Below are positions 43,353 through 53,951 of a DNA stretch of 64,000 bases, in pieces. Under the pieces are notes generated by a model. The model made no database searches, was not told where the DNA came from, and was given only the letters and a program-made list of their open reading frames with translations. Numbering within the stretch: position 1 is the stretch's first letter; each line of letters begins with the position of its first letter. The translations under genes were made by a program, and so were the position numbers. Source of the DNA: Thecaphora thlaspeos (Eukaryota; Basidiomycota; Ustilaginomycetes; Urocystidales; Glomosporiaceae); NCBI GenBank assembly GCA_900291925.1, contig UWYS01000018.1, forward strand, positions 62,001 through 126,000, read 5' to 3'.

Positions 43353-45369
43353 ATGTCCGACAGCCACAACGAGACAATTGCAAAGCAGGTGCCCTCGTTC
43401 GAGGCGCTTATGGCTCAGCCCCGGCTCACCGTCGAGCCTGTCGCGGCCAGGGATGAGGCTTCGCCTGCATCTGCAGCTGCGACCGCGCCTACGGCCACAA
43501 CCACGACCCAGGTCAAGGTGGAGGCTGCTGCCGACAACGCCGACCCTGCCACCGCCCCCAAGCGAGCCTACGACGAAGGGGCAGCCTCCACCAAGCGAGT
43601 CAGGATGGATGAGGGTCCCGCCGATCAACGGGGCAGAAAGGGTCGCGGCGGGTCCAGGAACGGCAATGACCGCACCTGGGAGCGTCGCGACCGCCGAGGT
43701 ACGAAAGGAGACGATGCCGAGGCTGGCGGCGACGCTGCACCTGCCGCTAAGGAGGAAGTGGGCGGAGGCGGCAGCAGCGGCGAGGTCCGTCTGCCTAAGC
43801 GCAAGGTCGCGGTCAAGTTTGGCTACTGCGGCATCGGCTACTCGGGTCTCCAAATCAACCCCGGCGTCAAGACCATCGAGGGCGACGTCTTCGACGCCTT
43901 CTGCCAGGCCGGCGCCGTCAGCGATGACAACGCCGTCAATCCGAACAAGGTGGGCCTCCAGAGGGCCGCCCGCACGGATCGAGGCGTCCACGCCGCCGGC
44001 AACCTCCTCTCGCTTAAGCTCATCCTAGAACCGCCGAGCCTTGCGGCGACGGGCAAGACGCTCGTCGAGCGTGTCAATGAGCTGCTTCCGCCCATTATCC
44101 GCATCTGGGGCATCACGCGCGTCCAGAACGCCTTCAACGCGCGAACCAGCTGCGACTCGCGCATGTACGAGTACCTCTTGCCCACCTACGTCTTCCTCCC
44201 GCCCAAGCCGGGCACGGCCATGTGGCAGATGATCAACCGGATGAACCAAGAGGAACAAGCCAAGACGGGCGCCGACGCTCCTTCGCTCAACGAGGTACTC
44301 GACCACCCCTTCTGGCAGGCGCAGGGGACCAAGCACGACTTCACCGCCGACGTCAAGGCCAAGAAGGAGTGGCGGATGCCCGCTTCGCAGATGGACCACG
44401 TCCGCTCGCTCCTATCCCGGTATACGGGCTCGCACAACTTCCACAACTTTACGATCGGCAAGGAGTTCCGCGACCGCGCGGCGCAGCGCTTCATCAAGGC
44501 GCTGACGGTCTCGGACCCGAAGATGGTCAATGGCACCGAGTGGATCTCGATCAAGTTCCACGGCCAGAGCTTCATGTACCATCAGATCCGCAAGATGATC
44601 GGGCTGATTGTTCTTGTCGGTCGGACCAACGTGCCGACCTCGCTGATTCCCGAGACGTTTGGGCCGGCGAGGATCCACATCCCCAAGGCTCCCGGCCTGG
44701 GCCTGCTGCTCGAGGAGCCGCTGTTTGGCGTGTACAACTCGCGTGTCGAGATGAACAACCGCAAGCTCGACGACCTCGTCAAGAGCAACGCCAAGAAGGG
44801 CGTCAGCACGGCCAACAACCCCGAGGACGAGAAGCGCGAGCCGGTCGAATTCGACTCGCACCAGAACGACATGGAGGCGTTCAAGCAGAAGTTTGTCTAT
44901 GACAGGATCATGATGACGGAGGAGGAGACTTGCGAGTGGGTATCCCTCTTGGCACGTCGACGCCGCTGCGCAAGGCTGCGGTGTGACGGCATGGCCGACT
45001 GACGTTGTTCGCTGCCATATCTCCCCTCTCTTTTGACCGTGCCTCGGCTACAGATTCGCAAAGTGGCTCAACTACCTGGACGTCTTCCAAGGGCCGGACT
45101 TTGACTTTCTCAATCCCAAGGGCGTGATCCCCAGCAGCGCGGTTCTCAAGCTGGGCGAGCTACGACGAGCACCTGGCGGCCAGCCCAAGGGGTGGTTTGG
45201 AGGGGGAACGCCGCAGAACACGGAGGCCAAGGCCGGCCAGCAAGGAGGCGCCGCCGCCGACGAGGGCGGGGGCGGGGGCGGGAGCACGAGCGGGAGCGCG
45301 AGCGGAGAGGAAGATGACGATGAGCGCGCCTTCCTCAACAGCAAGGATCAGGCAGAGTACGAGGGGTGA
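43353..45369 (+). CDS. PUS1: Pus1-type tRNA pseudouridine synthase
   Basis: Two exons: 43353-44935 and 45054-45369 (632 aa). The 118-bp intron (GTGGGT...CTACAG) is phase 2 and joins EEETCE to FAKWLNYLDVF. The TruA/Pus1 fold starts near residue 150 (KVAVKFGYCGIGYSGLQINP), with the catalytic Asp in QRAARTDRGVHAAGNLLSLK, then AFNARTSCDSRMYEYLLPTY, YTGSHNFHNFT and FHGQSFMYHQIRKMIGL. The N-terminal 140 residues are low-complexity with Arg/Gly and KR clusters, likely a nuclear signal. Pus1 modifies several tRNA positions and some U2 and mRNA sites. A Gly-rich acidic tail is species-specific. Confidence 0.93.
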
Positions 45370-45990
45370 GCGGCGGGCGGCCGCGGCAGAGGCGGCGTTT
45401 GTCCGAGGGAGAGGGCTGTTCTATCCATCGCTGGCTGCTCCTCTTGCTGCTGCTGTCACGAATGCCAGGCATCTGCAACGCAAGCGACGAGGCAGTCAGT
45501 GCAGCCTGGACTCTGGCTGGTGGCGGGCGGAAGAAGGCGAGACGACGTCATGCCGGCCGATAGGCGTGTGGCTGAAAGGAGGAAAGAGGTGGTTCCGATC
45601 GAAAAGGCGTCCGCGCTCGCGCGATAGAAACAGGCCGAAGCTCTGCCGTTTTGGGGGGCGGCAAGCGCTGCTGCTGCTGCTGCGTGTGGCCAAGTATAAA
45701 ACTCGAATTGAACTCGAATTGAATTCGAATTGAACTCGAATCGAACTCGAATTGAGAGCGTGGAGAGCGGGGCACGGGCCAAGCTCAACCCCTTCTCAGA
45801 CCTCACCCGTTCTGCTCGACCCCCTCCAAACCCGTACCACCACCACCACCACCGCCACCGCCACCGCCGCGCCTCCCCTGTCTTCTTCCACTGACGACAC
45901 CCGGTGAGGCGTCCGCTTGTCCGCCCGGCTTCTCACCCAGCCGCCTCGCACAGTCCAACGCCCTTCGCTCGCCCGTCCACATCGCCCATC
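45370..45990. promoter_or_regulatory. Promoter region of the DNAJC7-like gene with TATA box and 11-bp repeats
   Basis: A TATAAA at 45695-45700 stands out in GC-rich DNA, about 290 bp from the start codon of the next gene. Right behind it, about 45700-45755, short words AACTCGAATTG/AATTCGAATTG repeat about five times in 11-bp steps. A (CCA)n tract lies at 45837-45869. The rest (45370-45690) holds the PUS1 3' end and no gene. Confidence 0.6.
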
Positions 45991-47836
45991 ATGCCGGCCG
46001 ATGACGACGTCCCACCCTCCTCTTCTTCCACCTCCGTCGATGGTGTCAACGGTGGCAGCCCGTCCAAGCCCGCCGGGTCCACGCCTGAGCAAAAGGCCCT
46101 GGCGGCCGAGGCAAAGGAGCGCGGCAACGCCTTTTTCAAGTCCGCCGCTTACGGCAACGCCATCGACGAGTACTCGACCGCCATCGAGACCGACCCCACC
46201 GAAGCCGCCTACCTCACCAACCGCGCGGCCGCCTACATGTCGCTAAAGATGTACAAGCCCGCCCTCTCCGACTGCAGGCTAGCTAACGACCTCCAGTGCA
46301 AGTCCAGCCCGGATGGGACCGCACAGCCAAAGACGCTCGTCCGGCTGGCAAGGTGCCACCTCTACCTCGGCGACCCGCACGCGGCCATCTCGGTCCTCAA
46401 TCCCGTCGTCGTCGATGCGCAGGCCAGCAACGGCGCAGACGACGCCAGCATCAAGACGGCAAGCCAGCTCGTGGCGCAGGCGCACAAGGTGCGCGATCAC
46501 CTCGCTTCGTTCCACTCCTACCGGGCCTCGCAGGACTGGACACTCGCTTCCATCGCTCTCGACCAGGCGCAGACGGCGTGTACGCTCTCTGACGCCGACG
46601 TGCCCATGTCGTGGAGGGTCCTGCGCGCCACGGTCCAGCTGCACAAGGGCCAGCTCGATCAGTCCAACAGCACCATCTCGGACGCCCTCCGAGCCGACTC
46701 GAGCAACCCCGAAGCGCTGCTGGTGCGCGCGCGCATCTTTCTTGCAAAGGGCGACACGGCCAAGTCGATCGCCCACTGCCAGGCGGCGCTGCGGTCCGAC
46801 CCGGAGCTCAAGGACTCGAGGGAGCTGCTGCGCAAGGTGCGCAAGCTCGAGGCAAAGAAGGAAGAGGGCAACGCCGCTTTCAAGGGCGGGCGCAATCAAG
46901 ATGCCGTCCGCTTCTACACCGAGGCGCTAGAGATGACAAAGGAGCACGAGAACCGCGACGGCCAGGCGAAAGGCTTCCGCGCCACGCTCTACTCGAACCG
47001 CGGCACCGCCAACTCGAAGCTCGGCCAGCACGACAAGACGATTGAGGACTGCACAATCGCGCTCGAGATGGACAGCGGCTACGTCAAGGCGCTCAGGACA
47101 AGAGCTAGGGCCTACCTCGCCGCGGAAAAGTACGACGAGGCGGTCAGGGACTTTACAAAGGCCGTAGAGGAGAGCGCCGTCAGCGGCGGCAGCGAGGCCG
47201 AGGGCCTGAAGCGGGAGCTCCAGAGTGCAGTGATCGACCTGAAGCGGAGCAAGAAGAAAGAGTGAGTAGGCCGGGGCGGACGCTCGATCTCGTCGCTCGT
47301 CGAGTCGTGCCCATGCTGCAATTGTACTGACACACACACTCCCCCCATCCTTTCGTTCCTCCCTTCCTCGTTCCCCCTCTGCCTCGTCCTCGCGCAGCTA
47401 CTACAAGATCCTCTCCGTCTCCAAGACGGCGAGCGAGTCAGAGATCAAAAAGGCATATCGCAAAGAATCCCTCAAGCACCATCCGGACAAGGGCGGCGAC
47501 GAGGAAAAGTTCAAGCTGTGTTCCGAGGCGTACAACGTGCTGAGCGACGAGACGAAGCGGAGGCGGTACGACGCCGGCGCCGACGACCCTGAGAGCGACT
47601 TTGGCGGGGGCGGCATGCGGGGCTTTGGAGGCGGGATGGGCGGAGGCGTCGAAGTCAACCTGGCCGACCTGTTTGCAGGTGCGGGCGGAATGGGCGGGAT
47701 GGGTGGATTCCCAGGCGGTGGCATGGGTGGATTCCCTGGTGGTGGAATGGGCGGCGGTGGATTCCCAGGAGGCGCAAGTGGATTCGGAGGACAGAGGAGA
47801 GGTGGAAGGCCGCCGCCCGGTTTCTCCTTTGGTTAA
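45991..47836 (+). CDS. DNAJC7/TPR2-type co-chaperone (TPR repeats plus J domain)
   Basis: Two exons: 45991-47261 and 47398-47836 (569 aa). The intron 47262-47397 is phase 2 and restores [14 protein letters not shown] at the J-domain start. TPR motifs begin near residue 40 ([20 protein letters not shown]), with further units around 270 to 400 ([38 protein letters not shown]). The J domain has the intact HPD ([13 protein letters not shown]), so Hsp70 stimulation is expected. A Gly/Met/Phe-rich tail of about 90 residues ends the protein. DNAJC7-type proteins bind Hsp70 and Hsp90 through the TPRs and recycle clients between them. The ATG at 45991 follows a CCCATC context; in-frame upstream codons are Pro/Ser/His-rich leader. 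Confidence 0.93.
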
Positions 47837-48005
47837 GAGCACTTCCAAATAGCCCACCCCAGGGCCGCACGCACTTAGACGTTATGTATACGCGTGCGTG
47901 CAGAGGGGGAAAAAAACCGTCGAATGACGGATCTTTCGCCATGGCGTACTTACACCGAGTGTCTGTGTTCCTTGCTCGCCCAGTTCGCTCCATTCGCATG
48001 TCTGC
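47837..48005. other. Convergent 3' region DNAJC7-like / DOA1-like
   Basis: Only 169 bp separate the two stop codons. An A7 run near 47913 and a TATGTATACG near 47883 are the sole AT-rich spots, likely 3'-end signals. No gene. Confidence 0.4.
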
Positions 48006-50443
48006 CTATGACTCTGCATCGTCCTGATTCGACCCGTCCTTGTCGCGGGGCACGAGCGTTTCCCAGCGTGCTTGCGCATCATCACTAGTCTGCTCTGCCG
48101 TTTGGGGAGCTTGTTGAAGACGTCGAAAGACATCCCTCCGCTCCTGCATACTCGGCTGAGACTCAAGACGTTGAGCGACGTCGAACCCGATCGGCATCAG
48201 GTCAAAGTGCATCTGCGAAGCGAACGTTGCTCGTTGCGTATCTTGGAAATGTGTCTTGTGGAAGTCGACTAGCTCGGCAGTCAGGTCGGTTGGTGGGGCG
48301 TATTGATCCAGTTCGCGCGTCGACGGATGGCGTTGGTGAGTTTCCTCGACTTCGAGGCGATCTGTCGCCTTCTCTGGTTGCGTGCCTCTCGTCACGACGT
48401 CGGATTCGATAGGCGAGGATTTGACTGCGTCTCCTTGTGCGCAAGCTGTCTGCGTGGATGCGGGAAAGACGAGTGCGAGAAAGTTGATGATCTCGTCGAG
48501 GTAGCTGGCCGGTAGGTTGTGCTGCTCGACGAAGCGCTGTGCTACGACTCGGCGATCATCTGATGAGGCGTGGGAGGGAGGAGGACGTCAGCTGACCAGG
48601 CACCCGTCGGGCAGGATACCGGATTGGGGCGCTCACTTCCGGCATTGATGGGCAGGGGCAAGGGCTCGCAGTCGTCGGACACATCTATCCTCAACACCGC
48701 ATCGTACCGCTTTGAATCAAAGAGCTCCTTGTTCGTATGTGCTTCCGTTGATGCCGACTCGCTTGTAGACCTGTGCGGAAAGCGAATCTCGTCAGGATTC
48801 ATTACGTGGACGTCTGGCGGGTGATCGGGGTGCAGCGATGCCTACCTTGCTTTCTCTTCGAGTCTGGCTGTCACGCTCTGACACAAAGAGCAGTGTTCTT
48901 CGAGCTCTCGAAAGCTCACGAGGCAGCCCGGGCTGCTACTGGTCGTCGACTCTGTTGCGTTGACGGGTAGCTGCGTGTAGACGCGCACCGTGCCGTCGCT
49001 GAGCCCCGCCACGATGTCCCCCGATTTGGGCAGCACGCCAACCGACCAGACCGAGATCGCCGGCTGCGGCAGCGTCGTCACCAGTCGTTCAGCTGCAAGG
49101 GCGATCCAGAGCACGTACAGAGGGATGTGTCAGCGTTCTGCGCATCAAGGCCGGTGCCGGGACGAGGGAGCACTGGTCGCCAACCCCTGACCTACTGTTC
49201 CAGTCCCACACCCTGACGGTTCCATCCTCGCCCGAGCTGACGAGGCGAGACGACTTCTGCTCAGTGTCCACGAAAGGAAGGACGGCAAGGCTGTACACGA
49301 GGCTCTCGTGGCCCTTGAGCGTCCTTAGTGCCTCGCCGCCGTTGCCGTTTGTCGGACTTCTGCGCGCATCGAGAGACCAGAGTCGGACGGTGCCATCGTT
49401 TGAAGCTGTCGCAAAGAGCTGTTCCGAGGGAAAGAGCGGGGGCTTCCCTGCGAGCTCGTCCAGACGATCCGAGGCTGGAGGAAGGAGAACGATGGAACGG
49501 ACTACGTCGGTGTGACCCGCGTAGACGGCGTGGAGCTGGTCGCCGTAGAACAAGCGAACGAAGAGATCGGCGGATGAGGTCAGGTATCGCCCGCCCTGCA
49601 GGTCCCCCGACGTGGCCGTCCGGGTCGGGGGCTCAACGATGGCGACACCCCATACTGCCTGCTCGTGGGCGCGCAAGGCGTATATGCAGCGCCATTGGGC
49701 AGCTAGGATGGGGTCCGAGGATGAAAAGGACCATACCCTTGCGCTTCTGTCCCAAGACCCAGAGATAAAGCAAGGATCAGGGCTAAGTTCTGTGAGCTTG
49801 CCGTCCACGTCAGGCACGGTGATGACGGAGATGTTGTCCCAGTGTTCCGACAGGATCTGTACGGGCCTGTCTGGTCTGAGCGGATCAAAGCAGCGGATCT
49901 GGGAGTCGAGCGAGCCGAGCAAGACCTGGCCTGTCGCAGAGGGGGGACGAGGGACAGTACTGCATTCAGCCGATGGATGGTAGGATGATGAAAAGGCCGT
50001 CGGCGTTGAGCGTACCTCTGGGAAGTGTTGGACATGGTTTGACGTAGGCGACCGAGTTGGCATAGCGCTGTCCGTGATAAACGGAACCCTTGAGGAAGGG
50101 CCCTGACGTAGGCTCGCCGGTGCTAGGGCAAGGGCGAGACCAGCATGCGGCGGTCTCGTCACGCGAGGCCGAGAGGATCAGCTCCGACTCAGACAGCGGA
50201 TCGTAGCTGCCGATGACCGCTTTGACCTTGGAGAGTGGGACAGAACGGTTCGCGGAGGGGGTGGAGAAGCGGGAGGAGCATTCGAGGTCAGTGTCTGCGG
50301 TGTGTGCGGAAGTGTGCTGGCGGTGCGGGGCAAGAGGAGGGGTGGAGGGCGTAGCTCACGTCCATGGTGTGCTGGCGAAGGACATGGCTGAGACGACAGT
50401 CATGCAGCGGAGGGCTTGGGAAAGTTTCGAGGTGGGGCTGCAT
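48006..50443 (-). CDS. DOA1: Doa1/Ufd3/PLAA-like WD40-PFU protein, apparently without PUL domain
   Basis: Six exons on the minus strand: 50443-50360, 50226-50016, 49930-49196, 49092-48846, 48770-48637, 48559-48006 (654 aa). All five introns (75-133 bp) agree in phase. The start reads into LSHVLRQHTMDVKAV, the conserved first blade. Other blades are YANSVAYVKP, FISGSWDRSARVWSF, LKGHESLVYSLA and the family hallmark LPQPAISVWSVGVLPKSGDI. A PFU-like segment follows (SKRYDAVLRIDVSDD, then NDRRVVAQRFVEQHNLPASY across intron 5), but its W-rich first half is not visible. The last 110 residues are hydrophilic and show no PUL/armadillo repeats. Doa1 binds ubiquitin and Cdc48/p97 through PFU and PUL, so loss of PUL would be notable. 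Start at 50443 is the only Met fitting the frame. Confidence 0.82.
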
Positions 50444-50946
50444 GTGGTAGGGTGCTTGGTGGTAGGCTGCTGAGAGCTCGAGGTAGGTACAGGGAGTGAG
50501 TGAAGGAGCGCGCTGCGGTGGTGGCGTTGCTCTCGCAAGATGGAGGAGGGCACGTGCATCGTCCGTTGCCCGATGGATGCCTTGATGCCTTTCCATCGGG
50601 CTGGCAACCGATGGCGCGCAGCAAACGCGTCTCTGTCGGTCCGACGCGAGTGCAGAAGCGCGTCGCGCAGAGGACAGGCAGAGGCGTTCGAGCAGAGTGC
50701 ACCGCGCCAGACTGGCCCGTGCCAACATCGAGCAGCTCCTGCTAACGAGGGGGCGAGCGAGGCGAAAAGGTCGAGATGAGCCTCTCGCTGCTTCCTTCTT
50801 TTCCCCCATCCCTCCGGTTTGTCGCACCCAATCAAGCCAAGCCAAGCCACACCTACCCCGGCGGCAGCCACCTCATTACGCTTGACTTGTACCTTCAAAC
50901 CTCGCATCCTACCCAGAACCTCCCTCTCCTCTTCCCGTCATCAAGC
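50444..50946. promoter_or_regulatory. Divergent promoter region DOA1-like / PCNA with MCB-like cluster
   Basis: This 503-bp region contains a perfect ACGCGT (50625-50630), ACGCGA (50644-50649) and, on the other strand, GACGCGC (50658-50664). Three such cores fall within about 40 bp, roughly 285-320 bp upstream of the PCNA start codon. ACGCGT is the MluI cell-cycle box bound by MBF in yeasts and used for G1/S transcription of replication genes. That it controls PCNA here is inference. Confidence 0.6.
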
Positions 50947-52400
50947 ATGTTGGAAGCTCGCCTCCGAGAGGCACAGCTGGTAGGCTATTCCTGCCTCTCC
51001 TCTCCCCACCCACGTTTTTCGCCAGCCCCCATCCGTCGCAGCATGAGCCACTGCTCATTTTTCACAATCTCTTTGCTCTCACCCCTCCGCGCTACTCGTG
51101 CGACCGTCTCTCGGCCCCTCACTAGCTCAAGAAGGTGCTCGATGGTGCGTGCCCACGCGCCCCTGGCCCCTGTGAAACACAAGCAGAACGCAAAGCACAC
51201 TGACCCGCCCTCCCTCCGTCTCACTCTTGTATACCCACTCCTGCAGCGGTCCGCGAACTCATCACCGATGCCAACTTTGAGTGCAGCGAAGACGGCATCG
51301 TGAGTAGACGGCGCGAGAACAGTGGCGGCCCTCTCCCAAGCATTGCCTGGCTGACGGCTTCGTTTCTCCCTTTCACCGCTCTTCACGCCAACCCCTCGCA
51401 GAGGCTGCAAGCGATGGACAACTCACACGTCGCCCTCTCTGCTATCGAGCTCCGCACGGATGCGTTTGAAGACTTCCGCTGCGACAGGCCCATGAGCATC
51501 GGTGTCTCGCTCGCCAGCCTCGGCAAGATTCTCAAGGGCGCCAACAACGACGACATCCTCTCGCTGAAAAAGAGCGACGACGGCGACACTCTCCAGATGA
51601 CCTTTGAGAGCCCCAGTGAGTCGTGCAAAGTCTTCTAGCCTTTGTTTGCCCTAAGCTCTTCGCCAGTGATGTGGTAGCTGAACACCTTCTTTGTCCCTTA
51701 CACCACCACCAGAGAGCGATCGAGTGGGAGAGTTCGAGATGAAGCTGATGGATATCGACAGCGAGCACCTCGGCATCCCCGACACCCAGTACGACGCCGT
51801 CGTCAAGATGTCGTCGAGCGAGTTCAGCCGGATCTGCCGCGACCTTGGCAACATCGGCGAGTCGGTCAAGATCGAGGTCTCCAAGGAGGGTGTCTCGTTC
51901 TCTGCCGAGGGAGAGATTGGACAGGCGCGGATGACGCTCAAGCAGGGTTCGGGCAGCGCGGTGAGCGCAGACCTCGACGACGACGACGACGAGGAAGAGG
52001 ACACGAAGCCGGCCAAGAAGAAGAGGAAGGCCGACGGCGGCAGCAGCTCGAGCGTGGGCGGCGTCGTCCCTGTGCGCATCGAGATGCAACAGAGCGTCAA
52101 CCTCACATTTAGCTTGAAGTACCTGCAAAACTTTGCCAAGGCGGCCCCGTTGGCGGACGAGGTGCAGCTTCACATGAGCAACGAGGTCCCGCTTCTCGTG
52201 AGTAGTTTGCCTCATCCTCGCTCTTCCCTTGTCACAGCCTCCGTTGTTTGCTCTGCGGGAATTGTGGCGTATTGTTTGCTGACGCCTTGTTGCTCGCCCA
52301 CGCGCATGCTTGTTGCTGGCTGGGACAGTGCGAGTTTGGCTTCGAGAACGGCTACGTGCGCTTCTACCTGGCGCCAAAGCTGTCCGAGGATGACGACTAG
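50947..52400 (+). CDS. POL30: PCNA, DNA polymerase sliding clamp
   Basis: Six exons: 50947-50979, 51126-51144, 51247-51299, 51402-51615, 51713-52197, 52329-52400 (291 aa); exon 2 has only 19 bp. All phases agree. The sequence is PCNA throughout: MLEARLREAQL, DAVRELITDANFECSEDGI, LQAMDNSHVALSAIELR, SLASLGKILKGANNDDILSL, MKLMDIDSEHLGIPDTQYDA and the C-terminal GYVRFYLAPKLSEDDD. The interdomain connector region that binds PIP boxes is present. A 28-residue insert (about residues 193-220; DLDDDDDEEED, then KKKRK, then SSSS) lengthens a loop in the second domain, against about 258-261 aa in most eukaryotes. The clamp trimer tethers polymerases delta and epsilon and organises repair. Dense short introns at the 5' end are unlike the other genes of the window. 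Confidence 0.95.
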
Positions 52401-52790
52401 AGAGCTCGCGACTCGGAGCAAGCGTGTCCTGTCGAGATACCCTGACGCGACAGCAACACGGCGTGCCTTGAGCCGCCGTCGGCGCGCGCCGCACGCTCGT
52501 TGCACTCGCGCACTTTGCCCTGTAATCGCATCTCCGCCGCCCTTTGCCCGTTCTCTGTCTCGCCCCAGGCGCGCGCGCACGGGTGGTTGTATCATTTGAA
52601 GAGTTCCGTTATGTGGCGAGAGGGCGCAAGTCAGAATGTTAGAACTGCCTTCTCCGGACACGGGTGGTGTGATGATTCCAGAAGGGCAGATGGGCAATTT
52701 ATTGTCTAGAAGTACATGAGGGCCCGGACCGGACCGGGATGCGAGGATGGGTGAGGACGAGGATGGGGCGAGGGTTGCCGCAGCAATAAG
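52401..52790. other. Convergent 3' region PCNA / small membrane protein
   Basis: About 390 bp between two stop codons. GC-rich with no gene. AT-richer words (ATCATTTGAAGAGTTC near 52591, TTTATTGTCTAG near 52696) may mark 3' ends. Confidence 0.4.
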
Positions 52791-53491
52791 CTAGGCTGTT
52801 GGAGCTTTTTCGCTTGTGCGCGGGTTGCGGTCGACGACGCTGATGGCCAAGAGGCGGGGCGAGGGGTCGGGATGTTGGCGTGGAGCGTCCATGATGCGTG
52901 GGTCGCTCGATGCGGAGGTGGCTGAGATCTGGGAACGGCGGTCGGATGATCTGTTGTTTCTGGCGGGGAAGAGCTCCTCGAGCCTGTCGGCCACGAGCAG
53001 ACCGGTGACGGCAAAAGCTAGGAAAGGAGGAGGGGGGTGGGCCGCGTGCGGAGTCAGACGAGCGAAGACGGAACAGAGGAGTAAGCTGGGTCGGGAGGGG
53101 CTGGCGGTTCTCACTTGCTATGCCGGCAGAGAAGAAGAGCTTGGTGCTGTATGACAAGTCTGAAGATTGAGAGGCGGGAGGAAAGTGGGACGAGTGGTGA
53201 GGCGGCGCTTGGATCTGGGCTGGCTGCAGAGAGCGGGGGGGGGACGCAGCGACACCCACCTTTCCAGCTGGACCATACGCTCTTGTTGTTGTTATTCCTG
53301 AGCCTTTGGGTGCCACCGGCGGGCTCGGGCTGCTTGTAGGCGGCGGGTTTCGGTGGAGGTTTTGTTGGTGGGGGAGGTCTTCTTGGTACGGGCTTGAGGG
53401 TGGTGGGCGTCTTTGAGGTTAAGGGGACGCGGGTGGAGGCGAATCGGCGTGCCAGCAGAGGGGCGAGGGCGGTTGCTTTTGTGGCGACCAT
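52791..53491 (-). CDS. Small putative mitochondrial single-span membrane protein, uncharacterised
   Basis: Three exons on the minus strand: 53491-53260, 53159-53115, 53017-52791 (167 aa). Phases agree at both introns (53160-53259, 53018-53114). The N-terminus (MVATKATALAPLLARRFAST) is basic and hydroxylated, a typical mitochondrial presequence with an RRFAST-like cleavage region. A Pro/Lys-rich stretch leads to SVWSSWKDLSYSTKLFFSAG and a hydrophobic segment (IATFAVTGLLVADRLEELFP) built across introns. The C-terminal half is Ser/Arg/Pro-rich. I do not recognise the family. It may be a small inner-membrane protein. The gene is convergent with PCNA and divergent from the Dsl1-like gene. An in-frame reading upstream of the ATG runs into the minisatellite. 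Confidence 0.65.
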
Positions 53492-53544
53492 GTAGCCGGC
53501 TTGTTGTTGGAGAGTAGGCGGTGTCGAGTGTGGTGTGGCTGGTC

Positions 53545-53749
53545 CAAGGGGGCGAGGGAGCAAGGGGGCGAGGAAGCAAGGGGGCGAGGGAGCAAGGGGG
53601 CGAGGGAGTAAGGGGGCGAGGAAGCAAGGGGGCGAGGAAGCAAGGGGGCGAGGGAGCAAGGGGGCGAGGAAGCAAGGGGGCGAGGAAGCAAGGGGGCGAG
53701 GAAGCAAGGGGGCGAGGAAGCAAGGGGGCGAGGGAGCAAGGGGGCGAGG
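53545..53749. repeat. 15-bp minisatellite, about 13 copies
   Basis: Tandem units of 15 bp, GGGCGAGGRAGCAAG with R alternating and one TAA variant, fill about 205 bp. Since 15 is a multiple of 3, each frame reads a five-residue cycle (Gly/Glu/Lys/Gln/Ala/Arg on +; Pro/Leu/Ala/Ser on -), which makes long artefact frames on both strands. It starts 54 bp upstream of the small membrane protein ATG. Confidence 0.95.
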
Positions 53750-53916
53750 AGCGTGCGGCGATATGCGATCAAGCCAAAGAGATTAAGATTAGTCTCGAGC
53801 CGCCGCAATCGATCAACCCCTTGAATCGGCTGGCCCGTGTCTCGGCCCTGGCCGGCAGTTGGCTGGCAGCTGGCACAGGCCAACGCCGCGCCAGCGACAC
53901 GCGCTCTCGTGCTTCT

Positions 53917-53951
<35 letters not shown>

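Noticed and set aside
53292..53786. Repetitive frames rich in Pro/Leu/Ala/Ser (-) and Gly/Arg/Glu/Lys/Gln (+)
   Set aside because: Produced by the 15-bp minisatellite, which preserves any frame. Only the fusion with the small membrane protein is kept as a question.
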